A stretch of 64,000 nucleotides of DNA from Flavobacterium sp. N2820 (GCF_025947285.1 NZ_CP110008.1:2185001-2249000), one strand, 5' to 3'; numbered from the stretch's first letter, positions 18,576 through 27,506 are shown. Numbers and translations: made by a program. The notes: generated by a model from the sequence alone, not told the origin.

Positions 18576-20474
18576 TTAATAGGCGCGAGCATCTTTTCCT
18601 TCATAAAAATTCATAAAAGCACGGTTTACAACTCTATTTCCACCATTGGTTGGATAGTCTCCTGTAAAGTACCAATCTCCTAAATTCTTAGGACAAGCAA
18701 TGTGTAAATCAGCTACTGTTTGATAAATGATTTTTACTTCAGCATTTGTGCCTTCAGGTGTAAGCATTTGTGCAATTTTATCAGAAATTTCTTGATCCGT
18801 GAATGGTGCATAGATTTCTTTTACATAATTCACTACATCAGCATCATTAAAGTCTTCTTGTGCTTTTGATTTTTGGTATACTTCTTCTACAATATGATAT
18901 AAATTGCGCTCTTTCAACAAATCTAAAGCCGCTCTAAACGCAACTAATCCTTCTAATTTAGCCATGTCAATTCCGTAACAATCTGGGTAACGAATTTGAG
19001 GTGCTGAAGAAACCACAACAATTTTCTTAGGATGCAAACGATCCATCATTTTAATGATACTTTGCTTTAAGGTAGTTCCTCGTACAATACTATCATCAAT
19101 AATTACCAAATTATCGGTTGGTTTTACTACACCATACGTAACGTCATAAACATGCGCAACTAAATCATCGCGACTGCTATCTTCGGTGATGAACGTTCTT
19201 AATTTGGCGTCTTTAATCGCGATTTTTTCAGTTCTAATTTTAACCGAAAGTAATTCTTTCAATGAATCTTCCGTTAAGGTATCTTTTTGCTCGATAATCA
19301 TTTTTGCTTTTCGCTGATTTAAAAAATCTTGAGCCGCTTCAGACATTCCATAAAAAGAAGTTTCTGCTGTATTTGGAATAAACGAAAAAACCGTATTATC
19401 CGTATCGTTATCAATTGTTTTTAAAACACTTGGAAAAATTAATTTTCCTAATTCTTTACGCTCTCTGTAGATTTCGGCGTCGCTTCCACGAGAAAAATAA
19501 ATGCGTTCAAATGAACAAGCTTTTTTGATTAAAGGTGTTCTGACTTCTTGAATGGAAACATTTCCATTTTTCTTGATAATGATGGCACTTCCTGGTGTTA
19601 ATTCTTGTACTTTTTCGAAAGGCACATTGAAAACCGTTTGAATTACAGGACGTTCCGAAGCAACCACCACAATTTCATCATCTTCATAGAAATACGCTGG
19701 ACGAATTCCGGCAGGATCGCGTAATACAAATGAATCGCCATGACCAAAAAGTCCAGCCATTGCATATCCTCCGTCAAAATTACGAGAAGCACGTTCTAAA
19801 ATACGTTGCACATTTAATCGTTCACCAATAATTGGGGATGCTTCTTGTTTAGAAAATCCTTCCAACTTGCATTGTTTGTATAATTCAGTAACTTCATCAT
19901 CTAAGAAATGTCCGATTTTTTCCATTACGGTAACAGTATCGGCCATTTGTTTTGGATGTTGTCCTAAATCAATTAAGTTTTGAAATAACTCTTTAACATT
20001 AGTCATATTGAAATTACCAGCAACAATTAAATTACGATGCATCCAATTGTTTTGACGTAAAAAAGGGTGAACACTTTCAATACTATTTTTGCCGAAAGTT
20101 CCATAACGAACGTGACCTAAAAACACTTCTCCTAAATACGGAATATTTTGTTTTTGAAGCGCCACATTGTTTTGATATTCTGGATGTTCTTCTAACTCGC
20201 GACTGATTCTATCGTTAATTTGAGCAAAAATATCCTTAATAGGTTGCGGGTCGTTAGAACGAATACGGCTGATGTATCTTTCACCTGGATTTACATCCAA
20301 TTTAATACTCGCTAAACCAGCTCCGTCTTGACCGCGGTTGTGTTGCTTTTCCATAAGTAAATACATTTTTTGTACACCATAGAAAGCGGTTCCGTATTTT
20401 TCTTTATAAAATTCTAACGGTTTTTTTAATCGTAGTAATGCAATTCCACATTCGTGTTGTATAGCGTCACTCAT
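18576..20474 (-). CDS. purF: Amidophosphoribosyltransferase, long Bacteroidota form
   Basis: 632 residues against about 500 for E. coli PurF. After an 8-residue propeptide the class-II glutaminase nucleophile is C9 (MSDAIQHECGIALL), with RGQDGAGLASI near 48, GHVRYGTFG near 120 and GNFNMTNV near 153. The phosphoribosyltransferase PRPP loop is VIIDDSIVRGTTLKQS near 465, with a following SSAPQIRYPDCYGIDM. It makes 5-phosphoribosylamine from PRPP and glutamine, first step of purine synthesis. The extra length lies in the region 85-220 and the C-terminal 120 residues. A shorter canonical purF may exist elsewhere. Downstream of a PfkB kinase gene. Confidence 0.88.
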   Translation of the reverse strand: MSDAIQHECGIALLRLKKPLEFYKEKYGTAFYGVQKMYLLMEKQHNRGQDGAGLASIKLDVNPGERYISRIRSNDPQPIKDIFAQINDRISRELEEHPEYQNNVALQKQNIPYLGEVFLGHVRYGTFGKNSIESVHPFLRQNNWMHRNLIVAGNFNMTNVKELFQNLIDLGQHPKQMADTVTVMEKIGHFLDDEVTELYKQCKLEGFSKQEASPIIGERLNVQRILERASRNFDGGYAMAGLFGHGDSFVLRDPAGIRPAYFYEDDEIVVVASERPVIQTVFNVPFEKVQELTPGSAIIIKKNGNVSIQEVRTPLIKKACSFERIYFSRGSDAEIYRERKELGKLIFPSVLKTIDNDTDNTVFSFIPNTAETSFYGMSEAAQDFLNQRKAKMIIEQKDTLTEDSLKELLSVKIRTEKIAIKDAKLRTFITEDSSRDDLVAHVYDVTYGVVKPTDNLVIIDDSIVRGTTLKQSIIKMMDRLHPKKIVVVSSAPQIRYPDCYGIDMAKLEGLVAFRAALDLLKERNLYHIVEEVYQKSKAQEDFNDADVVNYVKEIYAPFTDQEISDKIAQMLTPEGTNAEVKIIYQTVADLHIACPKNLGDWYFTGDYPTNGGNRVVNRAFMNFYEGKDARAY

Positions 20475-20529
20475 AAGTTGTTGTGTTATTGTAGGTTGTT
20501 GTAATTCTTATTCTTTTTGAAACAAAAAA

Positions 20530-20549
20530 TGCCCCGAAATTTCGAGGCA
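20530..20549 (-). terminator. Terminator after the PfkB-family kinase gene
   Basis: TGCCTCGAAA / TTTCGGGGCA hairpin (minus strand) followed by TTTTTTG, six bases after the stop codon at 20555 and before the purF-like gene. Confidence 0.75.
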
Positions 20550-20554
20550 CGTTT

Positions 20555-21484
20555 TTATTCTTCTAATTCGATTTCAAATTGCGTTAATGCTTTGAATTGT
20601 AGCAAACGCGCATTCACTTCTTTTTTATCTAAATTTTCCATTCTTTCTGTTCCAAATTTCTCCACACAAAAAGAGGCTAAGTTTGAACCATGAATAATTC
20701 CGTTTTTCAAGTTGTCAAACGAGATATTTTCAGATTGCGCAATATAACCTGCAAAACCACCTGCAAATGTATCACCAGCACCTGTTGGATCAAACACTTC
20801 TTCTAGTGGTAATGCTGGAGCAAAGAATACGTCTTTGTTGTGAAACAATAACGCTCCATGTTCTCCTTTTTTGATAACCACATATTTTGGTCCCATAGTA
20901 TGGATTTTAGCCGCTGCTTTTACCAAAGAATATTCTCCAGATAACTGACGTGCTTCTTCATCATTGATTGTGATTACATCAACACGTTTGATAACGTCTA
21001 ATAATTCTGGCAACGCACAATCCATCCAAAAGTTCATTGTATCTAAAACAATCAACTTTGGCTGTTCGGTCATTTGATTTAAAACGCCTGATTGAACTAT
21101 TGGATGTAAGTTTCCTAATAAAACTACATCTGAATTTTTATACGCTTGAGGCACAACTGGATTAAAATCGGCCAAAACATTTAATTCTGTAATTAAAGTG
21201 TCACGGGAATTTAAATCGTTGTGGTATTTTCCACTCCAAAAGAATGTTTTTCCTCCTTTTACGATTTCAATTCCTTCGATATTTACTCCTTTATTTTCTA
21301 ATAAATCTAAATATTCCTTTGGAAAATCTTCTCCTACTACAGAAACTACTGCTGCATCTACATTAAAAAAATTAGACGCTAAACCAATATAAGTTGCAGC
21401 TCCACCTAAAATTTTATCTGTTTTTCCGAAAGGCGTTTCAATAGCATCAAAAGCTACTGTTCCTACTATTAATAGTTTGTTCAT
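20555..21484 (-). CDS. PfkB-family carbohydrate/nucleoside kinase
   Basis: 309 residues, cytoplasmic. N-terminal GGAATYIGLASNFF (substrate-binding glycine pair region near 28) and the C-terminal PfkB signature DPTGAGDTFAGGFAGYIA with catalytic Asp near residue 232, plus the anion-hole glycines. Members phosphorylate ribose, adenosine, fructose or related sugars; adjacency to purF, purN and rnhA makes a nucleoside or ribose substrate attractive, but that is inference. About 80 bases separate it from purF with a terminator between, so read-through would be partial. Confidence 0.88.
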   Translation of the reverse strand: MNKLLIVGTVAFDAIETPFGKTDKILGGAATYIGLASNFFNVDAAVVSVVGEDFPKEYLDLLENKGVNIEGIEIVKGGKTFFWSGKYHNDLNSRDTLITELNVLADFNPVVPQAYKNSDVVLLGNLHPIVQSGVLNQMTEQPKLIVLDTMNFWMDCALPELLDVIKRVDVITINDEEARQLSGEYSLVKAAAKIHTMGPKYVVIKKGEHGALLFHNKDVFFAPALPLEEVFDPTGAGDTFAGGFAGYIAQSENISFDNLKNGIIHGSNLASFCVEKFGTERMENLDKKEVNARLLQFKALTQFEIELEE

Positions 21485-21568
21485 TAAATTGAATTTGAAA
21501 TAAGGTGCAAAGATAATCTTTTAGTTGCAGAGTTGCAAAAGGTTATAAGCTGAAAGTTTTCATCTTTT

Positions 21569-22048
21569 CTACAACAACTTTCCTTCCTCTCTTTCATAAA
21601 ACTCATCAATCGATAATTTGCTTTGTTGCGAAGCCATAACAGCTAATTCATCGCAACGTTCATTTTGAGGATGACTGTTGTGTCCTTTAACCCACTGAAA
21701 ATCGACTTGGTGTTTGCGATAGATTTTTAAGAAACGAATCCATAAATCAGGATTCTTCTTGGCTTTGAAGTTTATTTTTTCCCACTGAAAGACCCAGCGT
21801 TTTTCTACTGCATCCACCACGTATTTAGAATCAGAAACTACTAAAACTTTTGTTTTTGGTGTTTTTAATTTTTCTAAACCGACAATTACTGCTAACAATT
21901 CCATTCTATTATTGGTCGACAATCGAAAACCTTCGTAAAATTCTTTTTTATAAGGCGTTCCTACCATTTCCATCACCACGCCATAGCCAGCCGGACCAGG
22001 ATTTCCCTTGGCAGCGCCGTCTGTATATATGTGGACTTCGTGTGACAT
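21569..22048 (-). CDS. rnhA: Ribonuclease HI
   Basis: 159 residues, matching E. coli RnhA (155). It cleaves RNA in RNA-DNA hybrids. The four metal-binding acids can be placed: D10 (IYTDGAAKGNPGPAGYG), the Glu of STNNRMELLAVIVGL, the Asp of VVSDSKYVVDAV and the Asp of HNSHPQNERCDELA. The basic handle region is present (KRWVFQWEKINFKAKKNPDLW). In a same-strand run with purN upstream and the PfkB kinase downstream. Confidence 0.95.
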   Translation of the reverse strand: MSHEVHIYTDGAAKGNPGPAGYGVVMEMVGTPYKKEFYEGFRLSTNNRMELLAVIVGLEKLKTPKTKVLVVSDSKYVVDAVEKRWVFQWEKINFKAKKNPDLWIRFLKIYRKHQVDFQWVKGHNSHPQNERCDELAVMASQQSKLSIDEFYEREEGKLL

Positions 22049-22129
22049 TTTAGATTTTTTGATTGTTGGCTTATTAGATTCCTTAAGATATAGAAGTGTG
22101 ATGTTTGACTTTCTAAGAAGTCTAAAAAT

Positions 22130-22690
22130 CTAATCTTGTAATAATCCTCCTATTACTTCAGGAAAATGCTGATGTTCTAATTCGTGTATTTTATTCGCAA
22201 TTTCTTCAGCCGATTTGCAATCTTCGATATTGACTGATTTTTGAAAAATAAATTCGCCTTCATCATAATGTTCGTTTACATAATGAATGGTAATTCCGGT
22301 TTCTTTTTCATTATTTTCCAAAACCGCTTGATGCACATTCATCCCATACATGCCTTTTCCACCATATTTTGGCAATAACGCAGGATGAATATTGATCACT
22401 TTTGGGTATTCCTTTAATATAGACTCGGGAAATTTTAGAAGAAATCCAGCTAAAACAATTAAGTCGGGATGATACTGTTGTAATTTTTCCAATACAAAAC
22501 CTTCATTTAATTGGCTTTTTGAAAAAACCACTGAAGGAATGTTATGATTTTTTGCTCTATCTAACACTTTGGCATCTGGTTTGTTAGAAAAGATAGCGAC
22601 TACCGTTCCTTGGTTATTTTTTTTAAAATACCTGATTATTTCTTCGGCATTTGAACCGTTTCCGGAAGCAAAAAGCACAATATTTTTCAT
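22130..22690 (-). CDS. purN: Phosphoribosylglycinamide formyltransferase 1
   Basis: 186 residues, standard GART transformylase size. Transfers formyl from 10-formyl-THF to GAR in step 3 of purine synthesis. Phosphate loop FASGNGSNAEEI near residue 8; catalytic triad Asn and His in VINIHPALLPKYGGKGMYG (near 100-105) and the Asp in HYDEGEFIFQ near 145. First gene of a minus-strand run with rnhA; divergent from acpP. Confidence 0.95.
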   Translation of the reverse strand: MKNIVLFASGNGSNAEEIIRYFKKNNQGTVVAIFSNKPDAKVLDRAKNHNIPSVVFSKSQLNEGFVLEKLQQYHPDLIVLAGFLLKFPESILKEYPKVINIHPALLPKYGGKGMYGMNVHQAVLENNEKETGITIHYVNEHYDEGEFIFQKSVNIEDCKSAEEIANKIHELEHQHFPEVIGGLLQD

Positions 22691-22804
22691 TTCTTATTGA
22701 TTTCTTCCCACAAAAAAAAGAATAATATTTGGTAAAAAATAAAAAAAAGAAGCCTTTATGAATTATTTTTTTTAAATTCGTAGTCATATTTAGTAACAAA
22801 AAGG

Positions 22805-22833
22805 TTGTTTTAAAATAAAGTTTTTTATTTTTG
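22805..22833 (+). promoter_or_regulatory. Promoter of acpP
   Basis: TTG (22805-22807), 18-base spacer, TATTTTTG (22826-22833). The acpP ATG lies 30 bases downstream of the -7 box. Confidence 0.75.
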
Positions 22834-22863
22834 CCAACAAATTAAATTAAAAATTAAAAGATT

Positions 22864-23100
22864 ATGTCAGACATTGCATCAAGAGTAAAAGCGATTATCG
22901 TAGACAAATTAGGTGTTGACGAAAACGAAGTTGTAACAGAAGCAAGCTTCACAAACGATTTAGGAGCTGATTCATTAGACACTGTTGAGCTTATTATGGA
23001 GTTCGAAAAAGAATTTGATATTCAAATTCCAGACGACCAAGCTGAAAACATTGCTACTGTAGGTCAAGCTATCTCTTACATCGAGGAAGCTAAAAAATAA
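22864..23100 (+). CDS. acpP: Acyl carrier protein
   Basis: 78 residues, acidic, the size of bacterial ACP. The phosphopantetheine attachment serine is S37 in [17 protein letters not shown]. It carries acyl chains through fatty-acid synthesis. fabF follows after a 198-base spacer with two hairpins, so acpP can be expressed at a higher level than fabF. Confidence 0.97.
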   Translation: MSDIASRVKAIIVDKLGVDENEVVTEASFTNDLGADSLDTVELIMEFEKEFDIQIPDDQAENIATVGQAISYIEEAKK

Positions 23101-23109
23101 TATCTAAGG

Positions 23110-23137
23110 CATCCATGAGAGGAAACTTTCATGGATG
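23110..23137 (+). terminator. Terminator of acpP
   Basis: CATCCATGA / TCATGGATG 9-bp stem with a 10-base loop followed by ttattattttttac, 9 bases after the acpP stop codon. Confidence 0.85.
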
Positions 23138-23190
23138 TTATTATTTTTTACTTTCAGTTTTAAATCTTTTTAGTAAGATTTTGCAAACAT

Positions 23191-23276
23191 TGATTGTATT
23201 ACAATCATAAAATAAAAAAATATGTAATACCCATTGTTTCTTTTAGTTATTATTAAAAGCACTATGGGTTTTTTTA
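23191..23276 (+). promoter_or_regulatory. Palindrome and terminator-like hairpin in the fabF leader
   Basis: TGATTGT-ATT-ACAATCA (23191-23207) is a perfect 7-bp inverted repeat that could be an operator or hairpin. Further on ACCCAT (23229-23234) pairs with ATGGGT (23264-23269), enclosing CTTTTA/TAAAAG, and is followed by seven T, 23 bases before the fabF ATG. It may be an attenuator or the end of a short transcript between acpP and fabF. Confidence 0.45.
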
Positions 23277-23298
23277 TATCAATTGAAAATTAAAAACT

Positions 23299-24552
23299 AT
23301 GCAATTAAAGCGTGTTGTTGTAACCGGTCTTGGGGCATTAACTCCAATCGGAAATAATATCCAAGAATATTGGGAAGGTTTAATTACTGGAAAAAGCGGT
23401 GCTGCTCCAATAACTTATTACGATACTGAAAAACATAAAACCAAATTTGCTTGTGAGGTTAAAAACTTCAACATTGAGGATTATATGGATCGTAAAGAAT
23501 CTCGTAGATTGGATAAATTTGCGCAATATGCCATTGCTGCCAGTGACGAAGCTATTAAAGATGCTGGAATTACAAGTGAAAACGTTAATAAACAACGTGT
23601 TGGTGTAATCTGGGGAGCTGGAATTGGTGGTTTAGAAACGTTCCAAGACGAAGTAATGTATTATGCTAAAGGTGATGGAACACCAAAGTTTAATCCATTT
23701 TTTATCCCTAAGATGATTGCCGATATTGCTCCAGCTCATATTTCTATGAGAAATGGCTACATGGGTCCAAATTATACAACTGTTTCGGCTTGTGCTTCTT
23801 CTGCAAATGCCTTGATTGATGCATTTAACTATATTCGTTTAGGAATGTGTGATGTAATTATTTCAGGTGGTTCTGAAGCAGCTGTAACTATTGCAGGAAT
23901 GGGCGGATTTAACTCAATGCATGCCTTATCAACTAGAAACGATAGTCCAGAAACAGCTTCGAGACCTTTTGATGCAACTCGTGATGGGTTTGTTTTAGGT
24001 GAAGGTTCAGGCGCATTAGTTTTAGAAGAATATGAACATGCAAAAGCACGTGGTGCTAAAATATATTGTGAAGTTGGCGGTGGTGGAATGTCATCTGATG
24101 CCTACCATTTAACCGCACCACATCCTGAAGGTATTGGCGTTATTGCCGTTATGGAAAACACGTTACGTGATGCTGGAATGACACCTGAAATGGTTGATCA
24201 TATCAATACACACGGAACTTCAACGCCTCTTGGAGATGTTGCTGAGTTGAAAGCTATTAGCCATGTTTTTGGTGATCATGCTAAAAACATTAACATCAAT
24301 TCTACAAAATCAATGACAGGTCACTTACTTGGAGCAGCTGGTGCTATTGAAGCTATTGCTTCTATCTTAGCCATGAAAAACAGCATTGTTCCTCCAACGA
24401 TTAACCATACCACGGTAGATGAAAACATTGATCCTTCATTAAATCTAACTTTGAACAAAGCACAAAATCGTGAAATCAAAGTTGCTATGAGTAATACTTT
24501 TGGTTTTGGAGGTCATAATGCGTGTGTTTTATTTAAAAAATTAGAAGACTAA
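23299..24552 (+). CDS. fabF: 3-oxoacyl-[acyl-carrier-protein] synthase II
   Basis: 417 residues, KAS II size. Catalytic cysteine in TVSACASSANALIDAFNY (near residue 164), first histidine in NTHGTSTPLGD (near 304) and second in KSMTGHLLGAAGAIEA (near 341), with the gatekeeper-type GFGGHNACVLF end. Condenses malonyl-ACP with acyl-ACP in chain elongation. Part of the acpP-fabF-rnc-IPExxxVDY-pyk plus-strand run; rnc begins 4 bases after the stop. Confidence 0.97.
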   Translation: MQLKRVVVTGLGALTPIGNNIQEYWEGLITGKSGAAPITYYDTEKHKTKFACEVKNFNIEDYMDRKESRRLDKFAQYAIAASDEAIKDAGITSENVNKQRVGVIWGAGIGGLETFQDEVMYYAKGDGTPKFNPFFIPKMIADIAPAHISMRNGYMGPNYTTVSACASSANALIDAFNYIRLGMCDVIISGGSEAAVTIAGMGGFNSMHALSTRNDSPETASRPFDATRDGFVLGEGSGALVLEEYEHAKARGAKIYCEVGGGGMSSDAYHLTAPHPEGIGVIAVMENTLRDAGMTPEMVDHINTHGTSTPLGDVAELKAISHVFGDHAKNININSTKSMTGHLLGAAGAIEAIASILAMKNSIVPPTINHTTVDENIDPSLNLTLNKAQNREIKVAMSNTFGFGGHNACVLFKKLED

Positions 24553-24556
24553 TTAC

Positions 24557-25300
24557 ATGCGTCGTTTATTCAAAAAAATAACAAAAAATTCCCGTTCTCC
24601 AGAAGACGGGATTTTTTTTGAAAAAATCACCAAAATTCTTGGTTTCGAACCTAAAGAATTGAAATATTACCAAAAAGCCTTTACACATCGTTCTACAAAT
24701 AAAATTGACGATAAAGGAAACCCGTTTAACTATGAACGATTAGAATTTCTTGGCGACGCCATGTTAGGAAGCGTGATTGCCGCTCATTTATACAATGAAG
24801 TACCTTCGGGAGATGAAGGTTATTTGACAAAAATGCGTTCTAAAATTGTGAGTAGAGAACACTTAAACGAATTAGGTCGCGATTTTAATTTGGTCAGTTT
24901 TGTAGAAAGTAAAGTCAATTCGAGTCAGTTTGGCGAAAATATTCATGGAAATTTATTTGAAGCATTCATAGGAGCCATTTATTTGGATAGAGGATTTGAA
25001 TATTGCGAGAAATTTATTCGTACAAAAATCATCAAACAATATGTTGATATTGCCAAATTAGAAGGAAAAGTAATTAGCTACAAAAGTTTAATTATCGAAT
25101 GGTGTCAAAAAGAAAAAATTTCTTTTGCATTTGATTTTGTGGAAGATAACGGCATTGAAGGGCAAAAATATTTTGGCGTGAAATTGATAATTGACCAAAA
25201 AATTATTGCTCGAGCAAGAGCAACTTCAAAGAAAAAAGCAGAAGAAAAAGCATCACAAAGAGCCTATTTTGCCTTGCAAGAAAAAATTTCTCAAAAATAA
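24557..25300 (+). CDS. rnc: Ribonuclease III
   Basis: 247 residues. N-terminal catalytic domain with the signature ERLEFLGDAMLGSVIAAHLY (near 62-81) and second acidic pair NLFEAFIGAIYLDRGFE (near 133), C-terminal double-stranded RNA-binding domain (near 175-243; KSLIIEWCQKEK ... ARATSKKKAEEKASQRA). Processes rRNA precursors and structured RNAs. Tightly coupled to fabF, an arrangement common in Bacteroidota. A 24-residue N-terminal extension precedes the catalytic fold. Confidence 0.96.
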   Translation: MRRLFKKITKNSRSPEDGIFFEKITKILGFEPKELKYYQKAFTHRSTNKIDDKGNPFNYERLEFLGDAMLGSVIAAHLYNEVPSGDEGYLTKMRSKIVSREHLNELGRDFNLVSFVESKVNSSQFGENIHGNLFEAFIGAIYLDRGFEYCEKFIRTKIIKQYVDIAKLEGKVISYKSLIIEWCQKEKISFAFDFVEDNGIEGQKYFGVKLIIDQKIIARARATSKKKAEEKASQRAYFALQEKISQK

Positions 25301-25403
25301 TTCAATACTCAAACGTTTGAGTTACTAAATTAACGTTAAGAACAGCTAAACTGTTAAATTCTAACCGATTTTAATACTATATTTACAATCTAATTGTGAA
25401 AAA

Positions 25404-25877
25404 ATGGCAATTCATAAAATTCAAATAAACGATTTTATTTCAGATGATTATGAGTTAATTGCAATTCATTCAACTTTAGAAGATTACAAATTGGCTTTTT
25501 TATTGAATAGCGTTTTGGGCACTCAGCTTAAAAAAAACAATTCAAATATCGAAATCGCAATTCCGGAAGGAAAAAGCTCGTTTGGTAATTTTTTATTTGA
25601 TGATGATAAAAACGATGTTGTTTGGAGTTTAATAGAAAACAAAACCACCATTTTAACTTCTAAAAACAAGGCTTCCCAACTGTTTGACAATGTAGAAATA
25701 ACTGTTTTTTTATTACCCGAATTTAAAAAAGCTGACTATCTCTTAAAAATTGAAAACATTGATCATGACTTTGATGAAGATGAAATGATTGAAAAAATTT
25801 TATCTATAAAAAACATCACCACCGTTTATACCATTGACACAACCAACTTAAAATCTAAAAATAATTTAATTTTTTAA
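25404..25877 (+). CDS. IPExxxVDY family protein
   Basis: 157 residues, soluble and acidic. It matches the Bacteroidota IPExxxVDY family by size, position immediately before pyk and the diagnostic motif, here LPEFKKADY at residues 104-112 (L for I, A for V). N-terminal half DYELIAIHSTLEDYKLAFLLN is also typical. Function unknown; conserved linkage to pyk (four-base spacing) suggests co-expression with glycolysis. Confidence 0.85.
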   Translation: MAIHKIQINDFISDDYELIAIHSTLEDYKLAFLLNSVLGTQLKKNNSNIEIAIPEGKSSFGNFLFDDDKNDVVWSLIENKTTILTSKNKASQLFDNVEITVFLLPEFKKADYLLKIENIDHDFDEDEMIEKILSIKNITTVYTIDTTNLKSKNNLIF

Positions 25878-25881
25878 TAAA

Positions 25882-27312
25882 ATGCCAACGAATAAAAAAA
25901 CTAAAATTGTAGCTACACTAGGTCCTGCCTGTAGTTCAAAAGAAGTAATAAAAAATATGATTGATGCTGGAGTTAATGTCTTTAGAATTAACTTTTCTCA
26001 CGCAGACTACACAGATGTTTCTGAGCGAATTAGTATCATTAGAGAATTAAACGAGGAATTTGGCTATACTACTTCAATATTAGGCGACTTACAAGGGCCT
26101 AAACTTCGCGTAGGAGTTATGAAAGAAGATGTTGTGGTAAGCAAAGGAGATATCATTACGTTCACCACTGCCGAAGATATTTTAGGAACTGCTTCTAGAG
26201 TATACATGAACTACAAAGAGTTTCCAAAAGATGTAAATCCAGGAGAAAGAATCTTATTGGACGATGGTAAATTAATTTTTGAAGTTACCAAAACCGATAA
26301 AAATACCGAGGTTGAAGCCGTAGTTGTTCAAGGAGGTCCGTTAAAATCTAAAAAAGGAGTTAACTTACCTAATACAAAGGTATCGTTACCCGCTTTAACT
26401 CAAAAAGACATTAAAGACGCTATTTTTGCTATAGAAAATAAAGTAGATTGGATTGCGCTTTCATTTGTGAGAACACCAAAAGACTTAGAAGAATTACAAG
26501 ATTTAATTGCAAAACATTCAGATCATAAAATTCCAATTATTGCCAAAATTGAAAAACCAGAAGCCGTAGAAAACATCGACAAAATTGTTGCTTTCTGTGA
26601 CGGATTGATGGTTGCTCGTGGTGATCTAGGAGTAGAAGTTCCTGCGGAAGAAGTTCCGTTAATTCAGAAAAAACTAATTCATAGAGCAAAAACAGCTCGA
26701 ATTCCAGTAATTGTGGCCACACAAATGATGGAAACTATGATTACAAGCTTAACACCAACACGTGCCGAAGTGAACGACGTTGCCAATTCGGTAATGGACG
26801 GAGCTGATGCAGTGATGTTATCTGGTGAAACTTCCGTAGGAAATTATCCTGTAGAAGTAATTGAAACAATGACACGAATTATTGAAAGTGTAGAAGATTC
26901 ACCATTAATTAAAGTACCATTAACACAACCGCATGTAAGAACAAAACGTTTTATTACAAAATCAATTTGTTATCATGCTGCAGTTATGGCCGATGCAATT
27001 AATGCAAAAGCAGTAACCACTCTAACAAATTCGGGTTACACTGCATTTCAAATTTCAGCTTGGCGACCAAAGTCACATATTTTAGTATTTACATCTAATA
27101 GAAGAATTTTAACACAATTAAACCTTTTATGGGGTGTGAGAGCTTTCTTTTACGACAAATTAGTAAGTACTGATGACACTATCGAAGACATTAATAAAAT
27201 ATGTTTAGAAAAAAAATACGTTAACAAAGGTGATATGTTAATCAATTTAGCTGCCATGCCAGTAGTTGATAAAGGAATGGTAAACACTTTGAGGGTTTCT
27301 GAAATAGAATAA
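25882..27312 (+). CDS. pyk: Pyruvate kinase
   Basis: 476 residues. Transfers phosphate from PEP to ADP. Motifs: KIVATLGPACSS near 7, INFSHADY near 34, LGDLQGPKLRVG near 62, PIIAKIEKPEAVENID with the catalytic lysine near 222, MVARGDLGVEVP near 249, and DGADAVMLSGETSVGNYPVE near 308. The C-terminal domain is short and without an apparent extra PEP-utiliser domain. Followed by a strong terminator at 27331-27365. Confidence 0.97.
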   Translation: MPTNKKTKIVATLGPACSSKEVIKNMIDAGVNVFRINFSHADYTDVSERISIIRELNEEFGYTTSILGDLQGPKLRVGVMKEDVVVSKGDIITFTTAEDILGTASRVYMNYKEFPKDVNPGERILLDDGKLIFEVTKTDKNTEVEAVVVQGGPLKSKKGVNLPNTKVSLPALTQKDIKDAIFAIENKVDWIALSFVRTPKDLEELQDLIAKHSDHKIPIIAKIEKPEAVENIDKIVAFCDGLMVARGDLGVEVPAEEVPLIQKKLIHRAKTARIPVIVATQMMETMITSLTPTRAEVNDVANSVMDGADAVMLSGETSVGNYPVEVIETMTRIIESVEDSPLIKVPLTQPHVRTKRFITKSICYHAAVMADAINAKAVTTLTNSGYTAFQISAWRPKSHILVFTSNRRILTQLNLLWGVRAFFYDKLVSTDDTIEDINKICLEKKYVNKGDMLINLAAMPVVDKGMVNTLRVSEIE

Positions 27313-27330
27313 GCTCACTTTATAGAATAA

Positions 27331-27365
27331 AAAAACGAGTGCTAAGAAATTTAGCACTCGTTTTT
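27331..27365. terminator. Bidirectional terminator after pyk
   Basis: 15-bp perfect stem, arms 27331-27345 and 27351-27365 (core acgagtgctaa), 5-base loop, with A5/T5 ends. It would end pyk transcription and, from the other strand, transcripts running past the PAS gene. Confidence 0.9.
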
Positions 27366-27453
27366 ATTTTATCATAGTTGTGATTTTGAGCTCGATTCAG
27401 AATCTCTCCACTTGAAATCAAATTAACTAGAAGCTGAAATAGAAGATTCTACG

Positions 27454-27495
27454 TAGTTAAACGAGTTCAGTTTAACAAACGTTGTCGTTTAACTA
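27454..27495. repeat. 11-bp inverted repeat downstream of the PAS gene
   Basis: TAGTTAAACGA (27454-27464) and TCGTTTAACTA (27485-27495), with a small GTTT/AAAC hairpin inside. There is no T run, so a terminator role is unsupported. It could be a regulatory RNA structure or a protein site. Confidence 0.4.
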
Positions 27496-27506
27496 TTGAG
27501 TTAGTT

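Larger units (their letters stand above)
18207..18577. repeat. Tandem duplication, period 212 bases
   Basis: Units 18207-18365 and 18419-18577. Three blocks are conserved at an exact offset of 212: 18223/18435 (63 bases identical), 18318/18530 (18 bases identical, ataaaaaaattgttaaac) and 18347/18559 (tcgatgaa/ctac-acttttt with few changes). The stretches between the blocks have diverged. This fills most of the 450-base spacer between sodA and the purF-like gene; nothing else is seen there. Confidence 0.85.
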
